From a virus, in the IMG/VR virus record IMGVR_UViG_3300009786_000020, positions 1 to 50,843 of that record: a DNA stretch of 50,843 nt. One strand, given 5' to 3'. Below the pieces are notes generated by a model that worked only from the letters and a program-made list of their open reading frames with translations, was not told the origin of the DNA and searched no databases. Both the position numbers and the translations under genes were made by a program. Below, one piece after another: positions 42,023-48,019 of this stretch (position 1 is its first letter; every line of letters starts with the position of its first letter).

Positions 42023-42779
42023 CTACTTCCTCATAAGTTGTTCTTGTGGCTGTAATAGCCTGTTCTTCTGTTCTTAATTCATCAATAAGGGATGTAGCAC
42101 TATGTGACTCTAACTTATCAATAGTTTTGACAAGATGCTTGTCTTTCATCCCATGCATATCCTGTAGGTTCTCTACGGCACGCATTAGATTAGTAGTATC
42201 ATTCTTATCTTTACACTTATCAATAGCTTCCTTTAATAAATCAAGGGTGTATTCTTCAGTTAATCCATGGTCTGTTAGTAGACCTTGAAGTTCCTTTTTA
42301 ACCATAGTCTTAAATATCTCCGACTTCATGGTGCGTTTCCATTTTCTACGCTCCATATCGTTTACAGCACCCATAGCCCACTCTATAGCCAAATCATAAT
42401 CTGGTTTAAGGGCAAACATAGTTGCTAGATTTTTCATTTTATCTTGTCCTGATTGGACCTCGATGTAACTCTTACCAGTAAAGGTTACATTAGTCTTTCG
42501 ACCTCTTACATTTAATTGTTTAGATTTATACTTTGGACTAAAGAATGTATAGCCCCAAGGAAAGCGGAGGTATATGTTAATCCCACCTGACTTATGAGGA
42601 TAGTTACGTTTTGAAATAACCTTAGCAACATACCCATCATCTGAAATAGCATAGTCCCCCGCATCAGCTTCCTTCCAATAAGAGTAATCAACCCCCTTTT
42701 GCTTAGCTTCCTCTTCCCCATACACAGAATATGTAGTGGGTCCTATGTCACCTTTATGGTGAATATCAATTGTATACAT
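41958..42779 (-). CDS. Candidate terminase small subunit, 273 aa
   Basis: It sits directly upstream of TerL. The N-terminal part is beta-rich (YAISDDGYVAKVISKR, GGINIYLRFPWGYTFFSPKY). The middle is helical with a DNA-binding-like patch (WAMGAVNDMERRKWKRTMKS) and a helical bundle follows (ELQGLLTDHGLTEEYTLDLL). The C-terminus is acidic (EEVDEPHESSSEEVSRQEDN). Order and size suggest the DNA-recognition subunit of the terminase; no clear HTH is visible, so this is context-based. Confidence 0.55.
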   Translation of the reverse strand: MYTIDIHHKGDIGPTTYSVYGEEEAKQKGVDYSYWKEADAGDYAISDDGYVAKVISKRNYPHKSGGINIYLRFPWGYTFFSPKYKSKQLNVRGRKTNVTFTGKSYIEVQSGQDKMKNLATMFALKPDYDLAIEWAMGAVNDMERRKWKRTMKSEIFKTMVKKELQGLLTDHGLTEEYTLDLLKEAIDKCKDKNDTTNLMRAVENLQDMHGMKDKHLVKTIDKLESHSATSLIDELRTEEQAITATRTTYEEVDEPHESSSEEVSRQEDNEEVE

Positions 42780-42789
42780 TGTTAGTTAC

Positions 42790-43083
42790 TTAAAATCTCC
42801 ACTTAGCGCCTACCGTGATATTGCCTGGGCTATACCCCACGCTGTAGCTAGAACTGTCATTAGGAGAATATTCAATCCTATCCATATTAACATCGAAATT
42901 ATCCCCAAGCTTAGAGTTAGCATAAGCCCCAAGAAGGCCACTGGCCACCTCACCACCTTTAAGGTTCTTAATTGAATTTTGAAGGGAATTAAGCTCATCT
43001 TCTGCCATTTTCGGCAGCTGTGAGAACTTCATCTTCTGCATCTTCGGGTTCTGCATCACTTTGTACAACATCTCTAAATTCAT
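42790..43083 (-). CDS. Small protein with beta C-terminus ending WRF, 97 aa
   Basis: Strong ribosome site AAGGAGAGCG. The N-terminal half is a helical region (MNLEMLYKVMQNPKMQKMKF) with a Lys/Glu coiled segment. The C-terminal half has alternating short strands (FDVNMDRIEYSPNDSSSYSV, GYSPGNITVGAKWRF) that end in aromatic Phe, like a two-strand porin-type hairpin. It could be a virion tip or membrane-interacting protein, or a secreted lysis accessory. It overlaps the next gene by 89 nt. Confidence 0.6.
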   Translation of the reverse strand: MNLEMLYKVMQNPKMQKMKFSQLPKMAEDELNSLQNSIKNLKGGEVASGLLGAYANSKLGDNFDVNMDRIEYSPNDSSSYSVGYSPGNITVGAKWRF

Positions 43084-43225
43084 CGCTCTCCTTGTGTTTG
43101 TGAGCTATATCACAATATTCTGGACAATTTGGTACTAATTCTTCATTGTACTCTTCAAATAGGTTCATAAATATAAAAATGGAGATAACTATAGAACCTT
43201 CCCATAGTATTTCTCCGAAAGACAC
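42995..43225 (-). CDS. Small membrane-anchored protein, 76 aa
   Basis: GTG start at 43225 with AAGGAG upstream. An N-terminal hydrophobic stretch (ILWEGSIVISIFIFMNLF, residues about 6-23) predicts a signal anchor, followed by a Glu/Asp-rich tail (NCPEYCDIAHKHKESDEFRD) with two cysteines. It overlaps the 97-aa gene. Its late location next to a lysozyme-like gene suggests a lysis or entry role, possibly spanin-like. This is uncertain. Confidence 0.55.
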   Translation of the reverse strand: MSFGEILWEGSIVISIFIFMNLFEEYNEELVPNCPEYCDIAHKHKESDEFRDVVQSDAEPEDAEDEVLTAAENGRR

Positions 43226-43241
43226 TAGAACTCCTTAATCA

Positions 43242-44297
43242 TTAATAGTTTGCTCTAGCTGTATTATAGTACTCGGGGTCATTTTGCTCGGTTTCTCCAC
43301 GCCATTTAGGTATAAAGTCGTCGAATGAGCCATCAGTATCCTCATAAGTTCTAGTCATAAGCTTCTTAGCCACCTGGTCATACATAGCCTTGTCTGAGTC
43401 AGATGTTAAGTCACCAGTACCTCCATACTCATATCTAGCCTTAATATCATCCTCCGTTAGACCATCATAGGTAACAGAGCCATCTTCATTAGTCTCACCA
43501 AAATTCTTGTAGTCCCCAGCTCCATATTTTAGGAATTTACCAGCCTGGTCAGAGAATCTATTCATATAGTCTACTTCATTATTATCCCAGTCAATACCTG
43601 TGTTACCAAGGTTATCTAACTGGTACTGGACCATACTATCTTTACCGCCTGTCATTTGAACAGGGCCATAAGCAGAGCTTCCACCACCAGCTTTTGTACG
43701 TATCCAGGGGTCATAACCTTCAGAGCCTAAAGCCCCTCTATGTTCTGCATTCATTAGAGCATTATAAGTCTTATCAATATTATTAGGGTTATTTGTATTT
43801 CTTAGGGTGCTATCCATGCCTTCCATAGCCTGAGGAGATACTTCATTGACTAAAGCATCCTGTATTGCAGGCTCTGTGGATGTAACGCCATCCCAAGAAT
43901 AAGGTGCATTCTCATAACTAGAGCCACTATAGTCTTGTGGGGCTGGAGTCCCTACGCTTTCACCAGCATAATACTCTTCTTCTGTCTGACTTTGTCCAAT
44001 TGGCTGATTAGCAGCCGCTGCACCCCATATATTAGTCTCAGCACTACGGCTATCAGCTAAAGGTAGTCTACCATCGGTCATACCAAGTCTAGATGCCCAG
44101 TCTGTGGGCTGTGGAGTAGGTACATCCATCATTTTACTGCGGTTTACCTCATCTACTAGGGGGTCAGGAGCCTGTTCATCGGGTCTAGACCCTTGTCTCT
44201 CGTAGCTCCGCTCTAATTGCTCCTGCTCAGCTTGCCTATGTTTCCATCCACCCTGATAAGGGTCAAACATCTTACTATACTTATCAAATATACCCAT
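43242..44297 (-). CDS. Virion lysozyme/transglycosylase-like protein, 351 aa
   Basis: The first gene of the late unit. The N-terminal 180 residues are polar and disordered. The segment LMNAEHRGALGSEGYDPWIR with candidate catalytic Glu185, followed by GGSSAYGPVQMTGG (205-218), resembles the E...(G/S)S.xYGpyQ motif of phage lytic transglycosylases and endolysins. The C-terminal part is rich in Asp/Gly. It could be the endolysin or an internal virion lysozyme that opens peptidoglycan during entry. No signal peptide was seen. The start has AGGAGTATT. Confidence 0.65.
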   Translation of the reverse strand: MGIFDKYSKMFDPYQGGWKHRQAEQEQLERSYERQGSRPDEQAPDPLVDEVNRSKMMDVPTPQPTDWASRLGMTDGRLPLADSRSAETNIWGAAAANQPIGQSQTEEEYYAGESVGTPAPQDYSGSSYENAPYSWDGVTSTEPAIQDALVNEVSPQAMEGMDSTLRNTNNPNNIDKTYNALMNAEHRGALGSEGYDPWIRTKAGGGSSAYGPVQMTGGKDSMVQYQLDNLGNTGIDWDNNEVDYMNRFSDQAGKFLKYGAGDYKNFGETNEDGSVTYDGLTEDDIKARYEYGGTGDLTSDSDKAMYDQVAKKLMTRTYEDTDGSFDDFIPKWRGETEQNDPEYYNTARANY

Positions 44298-44326
44298 AAT
44301 ACTCCTAATTTTATATTAAGGACAAC

Positions 44327-44449
44327 AATTTACCCGGTGTCCTCTATAGTGTAGCTCACTAACGCGAGCTTATTAAAATTGAACTAACACGTAAAGTGTT
44401 AGTAGAGCTGCTAACTCACATAAAGGTGAGTGTATCCACCAGGTAAATT
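44327..44449. ncRNA. Cloverleaf-like structured element
   Basis: AATTTACC (44327-44334) pairs with GGTAAATT (44442-44449), and after one C/A mismatch GGTG (44336-44339) pairs with CACC (44437-44440), closing a 12-pair stem. Three hairpins lie inside: AGCTC/GAGCT (44353-44370), CTAACAC/GTGTTAG (44384-44402, loop GTAAA) and ACTCAC/GTGAGT (44414-44431). A competing pairing GTAGCTC with GAGCTGC is possible. The strand is undecided. It could be an RNA element, a DNA cruciform origin structure or a leader for the late unit. Confidence 0.55.
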
Positions 44450-44698
44450 TAAGCCTATTTCCTTAAAAAAACAATAAGAAATATATATATGTGTAAAATA
44501 AGTCTTATATAGAGGAAAATACCCCTTTGCAAAAAGTAGGTTGAGATTGGGTGTGTGGGATATACATCGCTCCCCACCCCATCGAAAATAGGCTGCGGGG
44601 GTCAAAGCTCGGTTGAATCTTCGGTTCCTACGTCACTGATGATTAAACCTGACCCCACTTGCTATTTGATGTGCTGCGTTCGCCTTAGGTGCCCCTGT

Positions 44699-44718
44699 TG
44701 TTCTTGGTACCAAGAACA
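44699..44718. promoter_or_regulatory. Perfect 20-bp palindrome, candidate operator
   Basis: TGTTCTTGGTACCAAGAACA is its own reverse complement over all 20 bases. It lies 57 bases upstream of the first early gene in the divergent control region. A perfect dyad of two full turns suits a dimeric regulator; as RNA it would form a hairpin but has no T-run. The small HTH proteins at 4366 and 6872 are candidates to bind it. Confidence 0.6.
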
Positions 44719-44775
44719 GCGCGCTTGTTATCACTTCACTAATGCACCAACTAAAATAATGTCAAAGGAGAAACC

Positions 44776-45018
44776 ATGACAGCATTTCAGCTACTTAAAA
44801 AGTTGGGGACCGTAAAGAAAGGCCCCAAATCTTTTACCGTATACAATCCCACTTCAACTGATGTAGAACCTATCAGAAAGAAGTTGGCTAAAGACCATCC
44901 AAACTTGGAGGTCGTATACAAAGAGAAGTCTCTGAAGGACCCAGAGCCTTTCGTTCGTATTCAGAAGCCTGTAATCGTTGATGAAGATACCTTCACCGAT
45001 TGGGCTGACGACGAGTAA
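44776..45018 (+). CDS. First early gene, hypothetical protein 80 aa
   Basis: ATG 44776 has a strong AAAGGAG at 44764-44770. The product starts MTAFQLLKKLGTVKKGPKSF and ends in an acidic tail (VDEDTFTDWADDE). It is basic at the front, beta/alpha mixed, and reads like a small regulatory or host-takeover protein. It is alone between the control region and its own terminator (45044-45070), so its expression can be separate from the rest of the unit. The family is not recognised. Confidence 0.75.
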   Translation: MTAFQLLKKLGTVKKGPKSFTVYNPTSTDVEPIRKKLAKDHPNLEVVYKEKSLKDPEPFVRIQKPVIVDEDTFTDWADDE

Positions 45019-45043
45019 GCGAGCTTACTGTCTTTAATAATAT

Positions 45044-45070
45044 AGGGTGCGCGTGCGTACCCTTTATTTT
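45044..45070 (+). terminator. Intrinsic terminator after first early gene
   Basis: AGGGTGCG (45044-45051) pairs with CGTACCCT (45056-45063) with one G-T wobble and a four-base CGTG loop, followed by TTATTTT. It sits 26 bases behind the stop of the 80-aa gene. It can end or attenuate transcription entering the early strand, making everything downstream depend on readthrough or a further promoter. Confidence 0.8.
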
Positions 45071-45638
45071 ACTACACAGGTTTCATAATGGAGGTAATGC
45101 AATGACAGATGTCTAAGAGGATTTTTCGCTACGAAGCAGCACGTCTTTGTCCTCACCAAATAAAGGCGTAATTCAGCAGTGGAGGTGGCTAACAGTGCAC
45201 CCCTAGTTTACAATTAATAGACCTATGCTTAATAGGTTAAAGCAACTTGATTAGAGGAATCTAATTCGTGCTTGTAAAGTGCGTTAATGGGAATAGAGAT
45301 TAAATTCGGAACTCCCATATTGAAATGATTCGAGAGTAAGGTGTACTGCGAGAAAGTAGTACTTTATTAGGAGTATAAGGGAATTGGGTTGCGCAGAAGT
45401 ATAAGCCCACTGATACCTAAACAAGCTCTCGAACACAGAATTAGGTGGTATAAATCGGACTAAGTAGGGCTACGTCCTCCGAAACATGTTCCGAATCATT
45501 TCGATGGAAATGGTACATATCACCTGATAATATTGAAGGTGTCACCGTTATCTCATTGTGATGATAAATAGTGAACTAAATGTATTGAATCAGATACAGC
45601 CAATAGTTTATTTTGAACAAACAAACAAAGGAGTAACA
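45071..45638 (+). ncRNA. 568-base gene-free region with many hairpins
   Basis: No credible reading frame occupies this stretch. It carries a series of perfect or near-perfect stems. These are ACCTAT/ATAGGT (45221-45237), ATTAGA-GGAA-TCTAAT (45250-45265), ATGGGA/TCCCAT (45287-45318), ACCTAA/TTAGGT (45415-45446) and ATTTC-GATG-GAAAT (45498-45511). It is higher in GC than the flanking genes and keeps many short paired blocks, as in large structured RNAs such as the GOLLD/ROOL class known from phages. I cannot match a specific family. Promoters for the following genes may also lie here. Confidence 0.5.
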
Positions 45639-45755
45639 ATGGAAACAATACTACTAATGTTAGGATACTGTATATTCTTTATGTTTATATTGTTTATTAG
45701 TATAGGCATCACTTTAAGAGTTATGCTATGGATAGATGAAAGGCGTAAGATATGA
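45639..45755 (+). CDS. Single-pass membrane protein, 38 aa
   Basis: ATG 45639 follows AAAGGAGTAAC. METILLMLGYCIFFMFILFI starts a near-continuous hydrophobic helix of about 30 residues that ends in a short basic tail (IDERRKI), predicting a membrane micropeptide with its C-terminus in the cytoplasm. It is an early-expressed membrane protein of the kind often involved in exclusion or depolarisation. A longer frame opening at 45558 is less likely because it has no ribosome site. Confidence 0.65.
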   Translation: METILLMLGYCIFFMFILFISIGITLRVMLWIDERRKI

Positions 45756-45931
45756 GAAGTGGAAAGACTGAGTACATTCATCATAATGCATGCCCTTATA
45801 AGCATAAACATCAGCTTGTAGAGTGGTTAGTTAAGTACCGCAATTTTACTAAATCTGGTGCTAATAAGTTGAGTAAGAAACAATGTTATGCCATATGGTA
45901 TAAGCCTTCTGAATCTAAGGAGCTTGTATAA
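45752..45931 (+). CDS. Small basic protein, 59 aa
   Basis: ATG 45752 overlaps the previous stop (ATGA). His/Lys/Tyr-rich (YIHHNACPYKHKHQLVEWLV then KYRNFTKSGANKLSKKQCYA). It has CP and Cys/His residues but no clear zinc pattern. The helical second half is basic and may bind nucleic acid. The overlap and lack of a better frame support it. Confidence 0.6.
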   Translation: MRSGKTEYIHHNACPYKHKHQLVEWLVKYRNFTKSGANKLSKKQCYAIWYKPSESKELV

Positions 45932-46071
45932 TGAATGACATAAAATGGTTTAAGAGGGTAAGCGTAAGGTTTGCCCTTGTTGTGTATTTGTTAATTGGAC
46001 TTTCATATACATATCCCCAAATCCTCAAAGTCCTATTCTGGCCCTTTCATTATGGGCCTACAGGTCATTAG
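45931..46071 (+). CDS. Small membrane protein, 46 aa
   Basis: ATG 45931 shares bases with the preceding stop (TAATG). A basic head (MNDIKWFKRVSVR) is followed by a hydrophobic helix (FALVVYLLIGLSYTYPQIL) and a short aromatic tail. It has the N-in topology of a single-pass protein. Its function is unknown. Confidence 0.6.
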   Translation: MNDIKWFKRVSVRFALVVYLLIGLSYTYPQILKVLFWPFHYGPTGH

Positions 46072-46079
46072 GAGAACAA

Positions 46080-46376
46080 ATGACAAAAAATGATGCAAAG
46101 AATACAGTCTTTAGAGAAATTGACCCTATAATGATACTTACGACTATGTTTCATATGGGAACTCTTTCAATAAAGGCTGCCGGGATGGTTATGCCTAAAG
46201 ATGTTATGATAGACCATATTAAATTGATATCTACAATGCAAACAGCAATGGCGACAGCTATGAATGCTACTGAAAAAGAAGTTATAGAAGCACTAAAAGC
46301 TGCTAATGAATTAGAAGAAGTATCCGAAATGTTAAATGTAGATGGTATTAATGAAAGTATAATAGGCGAAAGCTAA
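46080..46376 (+). CDS. Hypothetical helical protein, 98 aa
   Basis: ATG 46080 follows TAGGAGAACAA. Methionine-rich amphipathic helices (PIMILTTMFHMGTLSIKAAG, DHIKLISTMQTAMATAMNAT), then Lys/Glu helices (EKEVIEALKAANELEEVSEM). It is probably oligomeric. No cofactor motif was seen. It is followed directly by an intrinsic terminator. Confidence 0.7.
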   Translation: MTKNDAKNTVFREIDPIMILTTMFHMGTLSIKAAGMVMPKDVMIDHIKLISTMQTAMATAMNATEKEVIEALKAANELEEVSEMLNVDGINESIIGES

Positions 46377-46380
46377 AATA

Positions 46381-46430
46381 AAGAGAGTAATGGATTATTG
46401 GGACTATGTTACCATCCCTGCTCTCTTTTT
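46381..46430 (+). terminator. Hairpin terminator with T-run
   Basis: AAGAGAG (46381-46387) pairs with CTCTCTT (46421-46427), and inside it ATGG can pair with CCAT. TTTTT at 46426-46430 follows the stem. It begins 5 bases after the stop of the 98-aa gene. It is a second transcription stop or attenuator within the early strand, before the next structured segment. Confidence 0.75.
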
Positions 46431-46455
46431 ACTATGGTCTAACCATATCGTCGTG

Positions 46456-46567
46456 GATGCCTGGGCGATTATAAAAGGGCATCATCATTCAATTTCCAGC
46501 GATAAATAGCCTCATGGACACAGTCCGTTTGTTTAAAACCTGTCTCAACTGGCTGACAGGCGCTGGA
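46456..46567 (+). ncRNA. Compact structured RNA with pseudoknot potential
   Basis: GATGCC (46456-46461) pairs with GGCATC (46478-46483). Then TCCAGCG (46495-46501) pairs with CGCTGGA (46561-46567), enclosing hairpins GGAC-ACA-GTCC (46516-46526) and CCTGTC/GACAGG (46539-46560). The second hairpin stacks directly on the closing stem. AGCC (46508-46511) matches GGCT in that hairpin's loop (46551-46554), a possible pseudoknot. The closed part is 73 nt and looks tRNA-like, but the arms do not fit a real tRNA. It ends 20 bases before the next gene. Confidence 0.6.
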
Positions 46568-46586
46568 TTAATTTAGAAAGGCAATA

Positions 46587-46802
46587 ATGAAATACCATAT
46601 TAAACAGAACAAACGTTTAGGAGGCTATAGTAAAGTATACTGGTCACGACCACAATCTTATTGTAACAGATATACTAAGACAATAAACTTTATAGAAGAT
46701 GCCTATCGTAGAACAGATGGTAGGTATGTATTAACAATAGATTCAATATGCACAGCTTGTAAAAAAAGCTTTATTAGGCAACAATTAAACATAAAGCAAT
46801 AA
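46587..46802 (+). CDS. Small basic protein with CxxC, 71 aa
   Basis: ATG 46587 has GAAAGG upstream. Rich in Lys/Arg/Tyr (MKYHIKQNKRLGGYSKVYWS then RPQSYCNRYTKTINFIEDAY). The end has SICTACKKSF, giving CxxC that could join with the single Cys26 in a zinc site. Likely nucleic acid binding. The upstream structured RNA may regulate it. Confidence 0.65.
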   Translation: MKYHIKQNKRLGGYSKVYWSRPQSYCNRYTKTINFIEDAYRRTDGRYVLTIDSICTACKKSFIRQQLNIKQ

Positions 46803-46820
46803 AACGGAAGGAATTGTTAA

Positions 46821-46928
46821 ATGTTAGATATCTTTTATCTCTTTATATGGCTGTATGCATGCTTTATTGTCGCAACAGTTATATTTAGTTACGCAACCTC
46901 ATTATTTAAGGAGAACGACAATGAGTGA
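46821..46928 (+). CDS. Single-pass membrane micropeptide, 35 aa
   Basis: ATG 46821 follows GGAAGGAATTGTTAA. MLDIFYLFIWLYACFIVATV continues IFSYATSLFK: about 25 hydrophobic residues then a short charged tail (ENDNE). It overlaps the next gene by 8 nt. It is probably coupled with it and membrane located. Confidence 0.6.
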   Translation: MLDIFYLFIWLYACFIVATVIFSYATSLFKENDNE

Positions 46929-47232
46929 ATATCAAGCAATGCTATGTCTGATTATAATGTCCGCAACACTGATTATATTAGCCATGGTAACTAACGAGGG
47001 TAAGTATCCTACAAAATATGAAGACCCTATAGAACAATACTACTATAATACTGATACTTATATGGTAGAGCCCAAAACCGATAATATCGATTATATTGAT
47101 ATTGATGACCTCACATTTGATGAAGCTTTTAATTTAATGAGGAGATGGAAAGGGGCCAAGTCAGACTTCTTCTGGCACGGTGAGCGATATAATACCAATC
47201 ATCGTGAAGAAGGAGTTATACCGAGCAACTAA
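46921..47232 (+). CDS. Membrane-anchored protein with acidic tail, 103 aa
   Basis: The start ATG 46921 has AAGGAGAACGAC upstream; an upstream in-frame start at 46855 is not needed. An N-terminal hydrophobic helix (AMLCLIIMSATLIILAMV) is followed by a Tyr/Asp-rich soluble part (YYYNTDTYMVEPKTDNIDYI) and a basic end. Type II membrane topology is expected. The function is unknown. Confidence 0.65.
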   Translation: MSEYQAMLCLIIMSATLIILAMVTNEGKYPTKYEDPIEQYYYNTDTYMVEPKTDNIDYIDIDDLTFDEAFNLMRRWKGAKSDFFWHGERYNTNHREEGVIPSN

Positions 47233-47255
47233 ACTAACGTTTGTTTGTTCTCAAC

Positions 47256-47305
47256 AGGATAAGGGAGGAGCGTTTTTCTATATTTTGACGTTCCTTCCAA
47301 ATCCT
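47256..47305 (+). other. Long imperfect hairpin before 47323 gene
   Basis: AGGAT (47256-47260) pairs with ATCCT (47301-47305), and GGGAGGAGCG (47263-47272 region) pairs with CGTTCCTTCC (47289-47298) with two G-T wobbles, separated by a two-base internal loop on each side. The 16-base loop contains TTTTTCTATATTTT. It ends 17 bases before the ATG of the next gene. It could sequester the message, act as an attenuator, or be a processing site. Confidence 0.6.
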
Positions 47306-47322
47306 ATATATAGGAGCCTGTA

Positions 47323-47541
47323 ATGGCAAAAATAGAATATAGCCTACAACGTCTGTTAAGGACCACTCAAACTGTTCCCATTAAAGAAGTAGATAATAAT
47401 ATTGACTATTATGAAATTGACAACCCCCCCGAACCTCATGATGATAGAATTGATATGCTTTGTAATTTAAGAAGTATGTTAGGCTCGAAATTATTTAAAC
47501 AATGGGCAGAAGTAAGTAGTGTGGAAACATACGATGTATAG
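47323..47541 (+). CDS. Hypothetical protein, 72 aa
   Basis: ATG 47323 follows TAGGAGCCTG. Acidic middle (EVDNNIDYYEIDNPPEPHDD) after a basic start (MAKIEYSLQRLLRTTQTVPI) and a helical end (LCNLRSMLGSKLFKQWAEVS). No motif was recognised. It overlaps the next gene by 8 nt and is two genes upstream of the ubiquitin-like modifier. Confidence 0.65.
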   Translation: MAKIEYSLQRLLRTTQTVPIKEVDNNIDYYEIDNPPEPHDDRIDMLCNLRSMLGSKLFKQWAEVSSVETYDV

Positions 47542-47785
47542 CGTTATATACAAAATGGATACTTATATGACCAAAGAATTTAAGGAGCTTGAACAAGCAC
47601 TCAAATTCGCTGAATATAAGATTGATAATGGTACATTTATAAAAATTAAAAGCTCAAAGACCCTTAAGCAATATAAAGGTAAAAGTAGCTATAATTTAAA
47701 TATATGGTACAATGAAGAATCTGCTAAGGTAGCAGATATGTTAGCTAACAACACGCCGAAAGGCACAGGTAAAAAGGAGACTTAA
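47534..47785 (+). CDS. Hypothetical protein, 83 aa
   Basis: The start is placed at ATG 47534; a GTG at 47519 is the alternative. Mixed alpha/beta with the segment YMTKEFKELEQALKFAEYKI, then KIKSSKTLKQYKGKSSYNLN and a Lys-rich end. It ends directly before the modifier gene (stop 47783-47785, next ATG 47786), with the modifier's AAAAAGGAGA inside its last codons. The tight coupling may link it to the conjugation cassette. Confidence 0.6.
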   Translation: MYSVIYKMDTYMTKEFKELEQALKFAEYKIDNGTFIKIKSSKTLKQYKGKSSYNLNIWYNEESAKVADMLANNTPKGTGKKET

Positions 47786-48019
47786 ATGTCTAGTAATTCA
47801 GATAGCAAGGTTATAAACCTCTATATTCAAGGTGTTACAGGGTTCGCCCAACCAACAGAAGTTAAAGCAAACACGGTACGTGAGTTGCGAGCTGATGAAC
47901 GTTGGACCCTCGAAGGTCACATCGCAGTAAATGGCATTGTTGCCACAGACGATACCGTTATTGAAGAAGGTAACGACGTCGCACATCACATTACCAAGAA
48001 TACTGGTGGTGCGGCATAA
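47786..48019 (+). CDS. Ubiquitin-like beta-grasp modifier, 77 aa
   Basis: Predicted to be conjugated or activated through its C-terminal glycine. The fold pattern is MoaD/ThiS-like: first strand pair (KVINLYIQGVTG), a short helix (TVRELRADERW), the hallmark HIAVNGIVATDDTVIEEGND of the sulfur-carrier/ubiquitin group (VAVNGxxVxxDTVLxxGD), and a last strand leading into a flexible tail KNTGGAA. Gly74-Gly75 is followed by two alanines, so the diglycine is masked and must be exposed by a protease. The JAMM protein in the same cassette is the obvious candidate. The ribosome site AAAAAGGAGA is strong. Sulfur-carrier function is less likely given the E2-like and JAMM partners. Confidence 0.8.
   Translation: MSSNSDSKVINLYIQGVTGFAQPTEVKANTVRELRADERWTLEGHIAVNGIVATDDTVIEEGNDVAHHITKNTGGAA

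Larger units (their letters stand above)
44298..44775. promoter_or_regulatory. Divergent control region, candidate replication/transcription origin
   Basis: The 478 bases between the start of the late minus-strand unit and the first early plus-strand gene hold no credible gene. From left to right: a cloverleaf-type fold (44327-44449), an AT-rich stretch with A7 and ATATATATAT (44464-44520), and a GGGTG/CCACC inverted pair around 44544-44580. Then come a GGGGTCA/TGACCCC pair around the TTCGGTT segment, a perfect 20-bp palindrome (44699-44718) and the AAAGGAG site of the 44776 gene. All promoters for both units must be here, and such regions often hold the phage origin. I could not pick a convincing sigma-70 pair. 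Confidence 0.6.

Noticed and set aside
44459-44560. Specific sigma-70 promoters in the AT-rich run
   Set aside because: Several TATA-like hexamers exist, but none has a convincing -35 at 16-18 bases on either strand. Not listed as separate features.
44555-44779. 74-aa frame in the control region
   Set aside because: It lacks a ribosome site, overlaps the inverted repeats, and its product has no coherent fold-like pattern. The real start is ATG 44776.
45071-45638. Group I or group II intron
   Set aside because: A GACTA-like P7 half occurs at 45458-45462 but no matching TAGTC partner was found in the region, there is no domain V-like hairpin, no interrupted flanking gene and no intron-encoded protein.
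46495-46567. Possible tRNA (73 nt, 7-pair closing stem)
   Set aside because: The arm next to the closing stem has 6 pairs and a 10-base loop, there is no D-arm or seven-base anticodon loop in place, and no conserved TTC in a T-loop. Kept as a structured RNA only.
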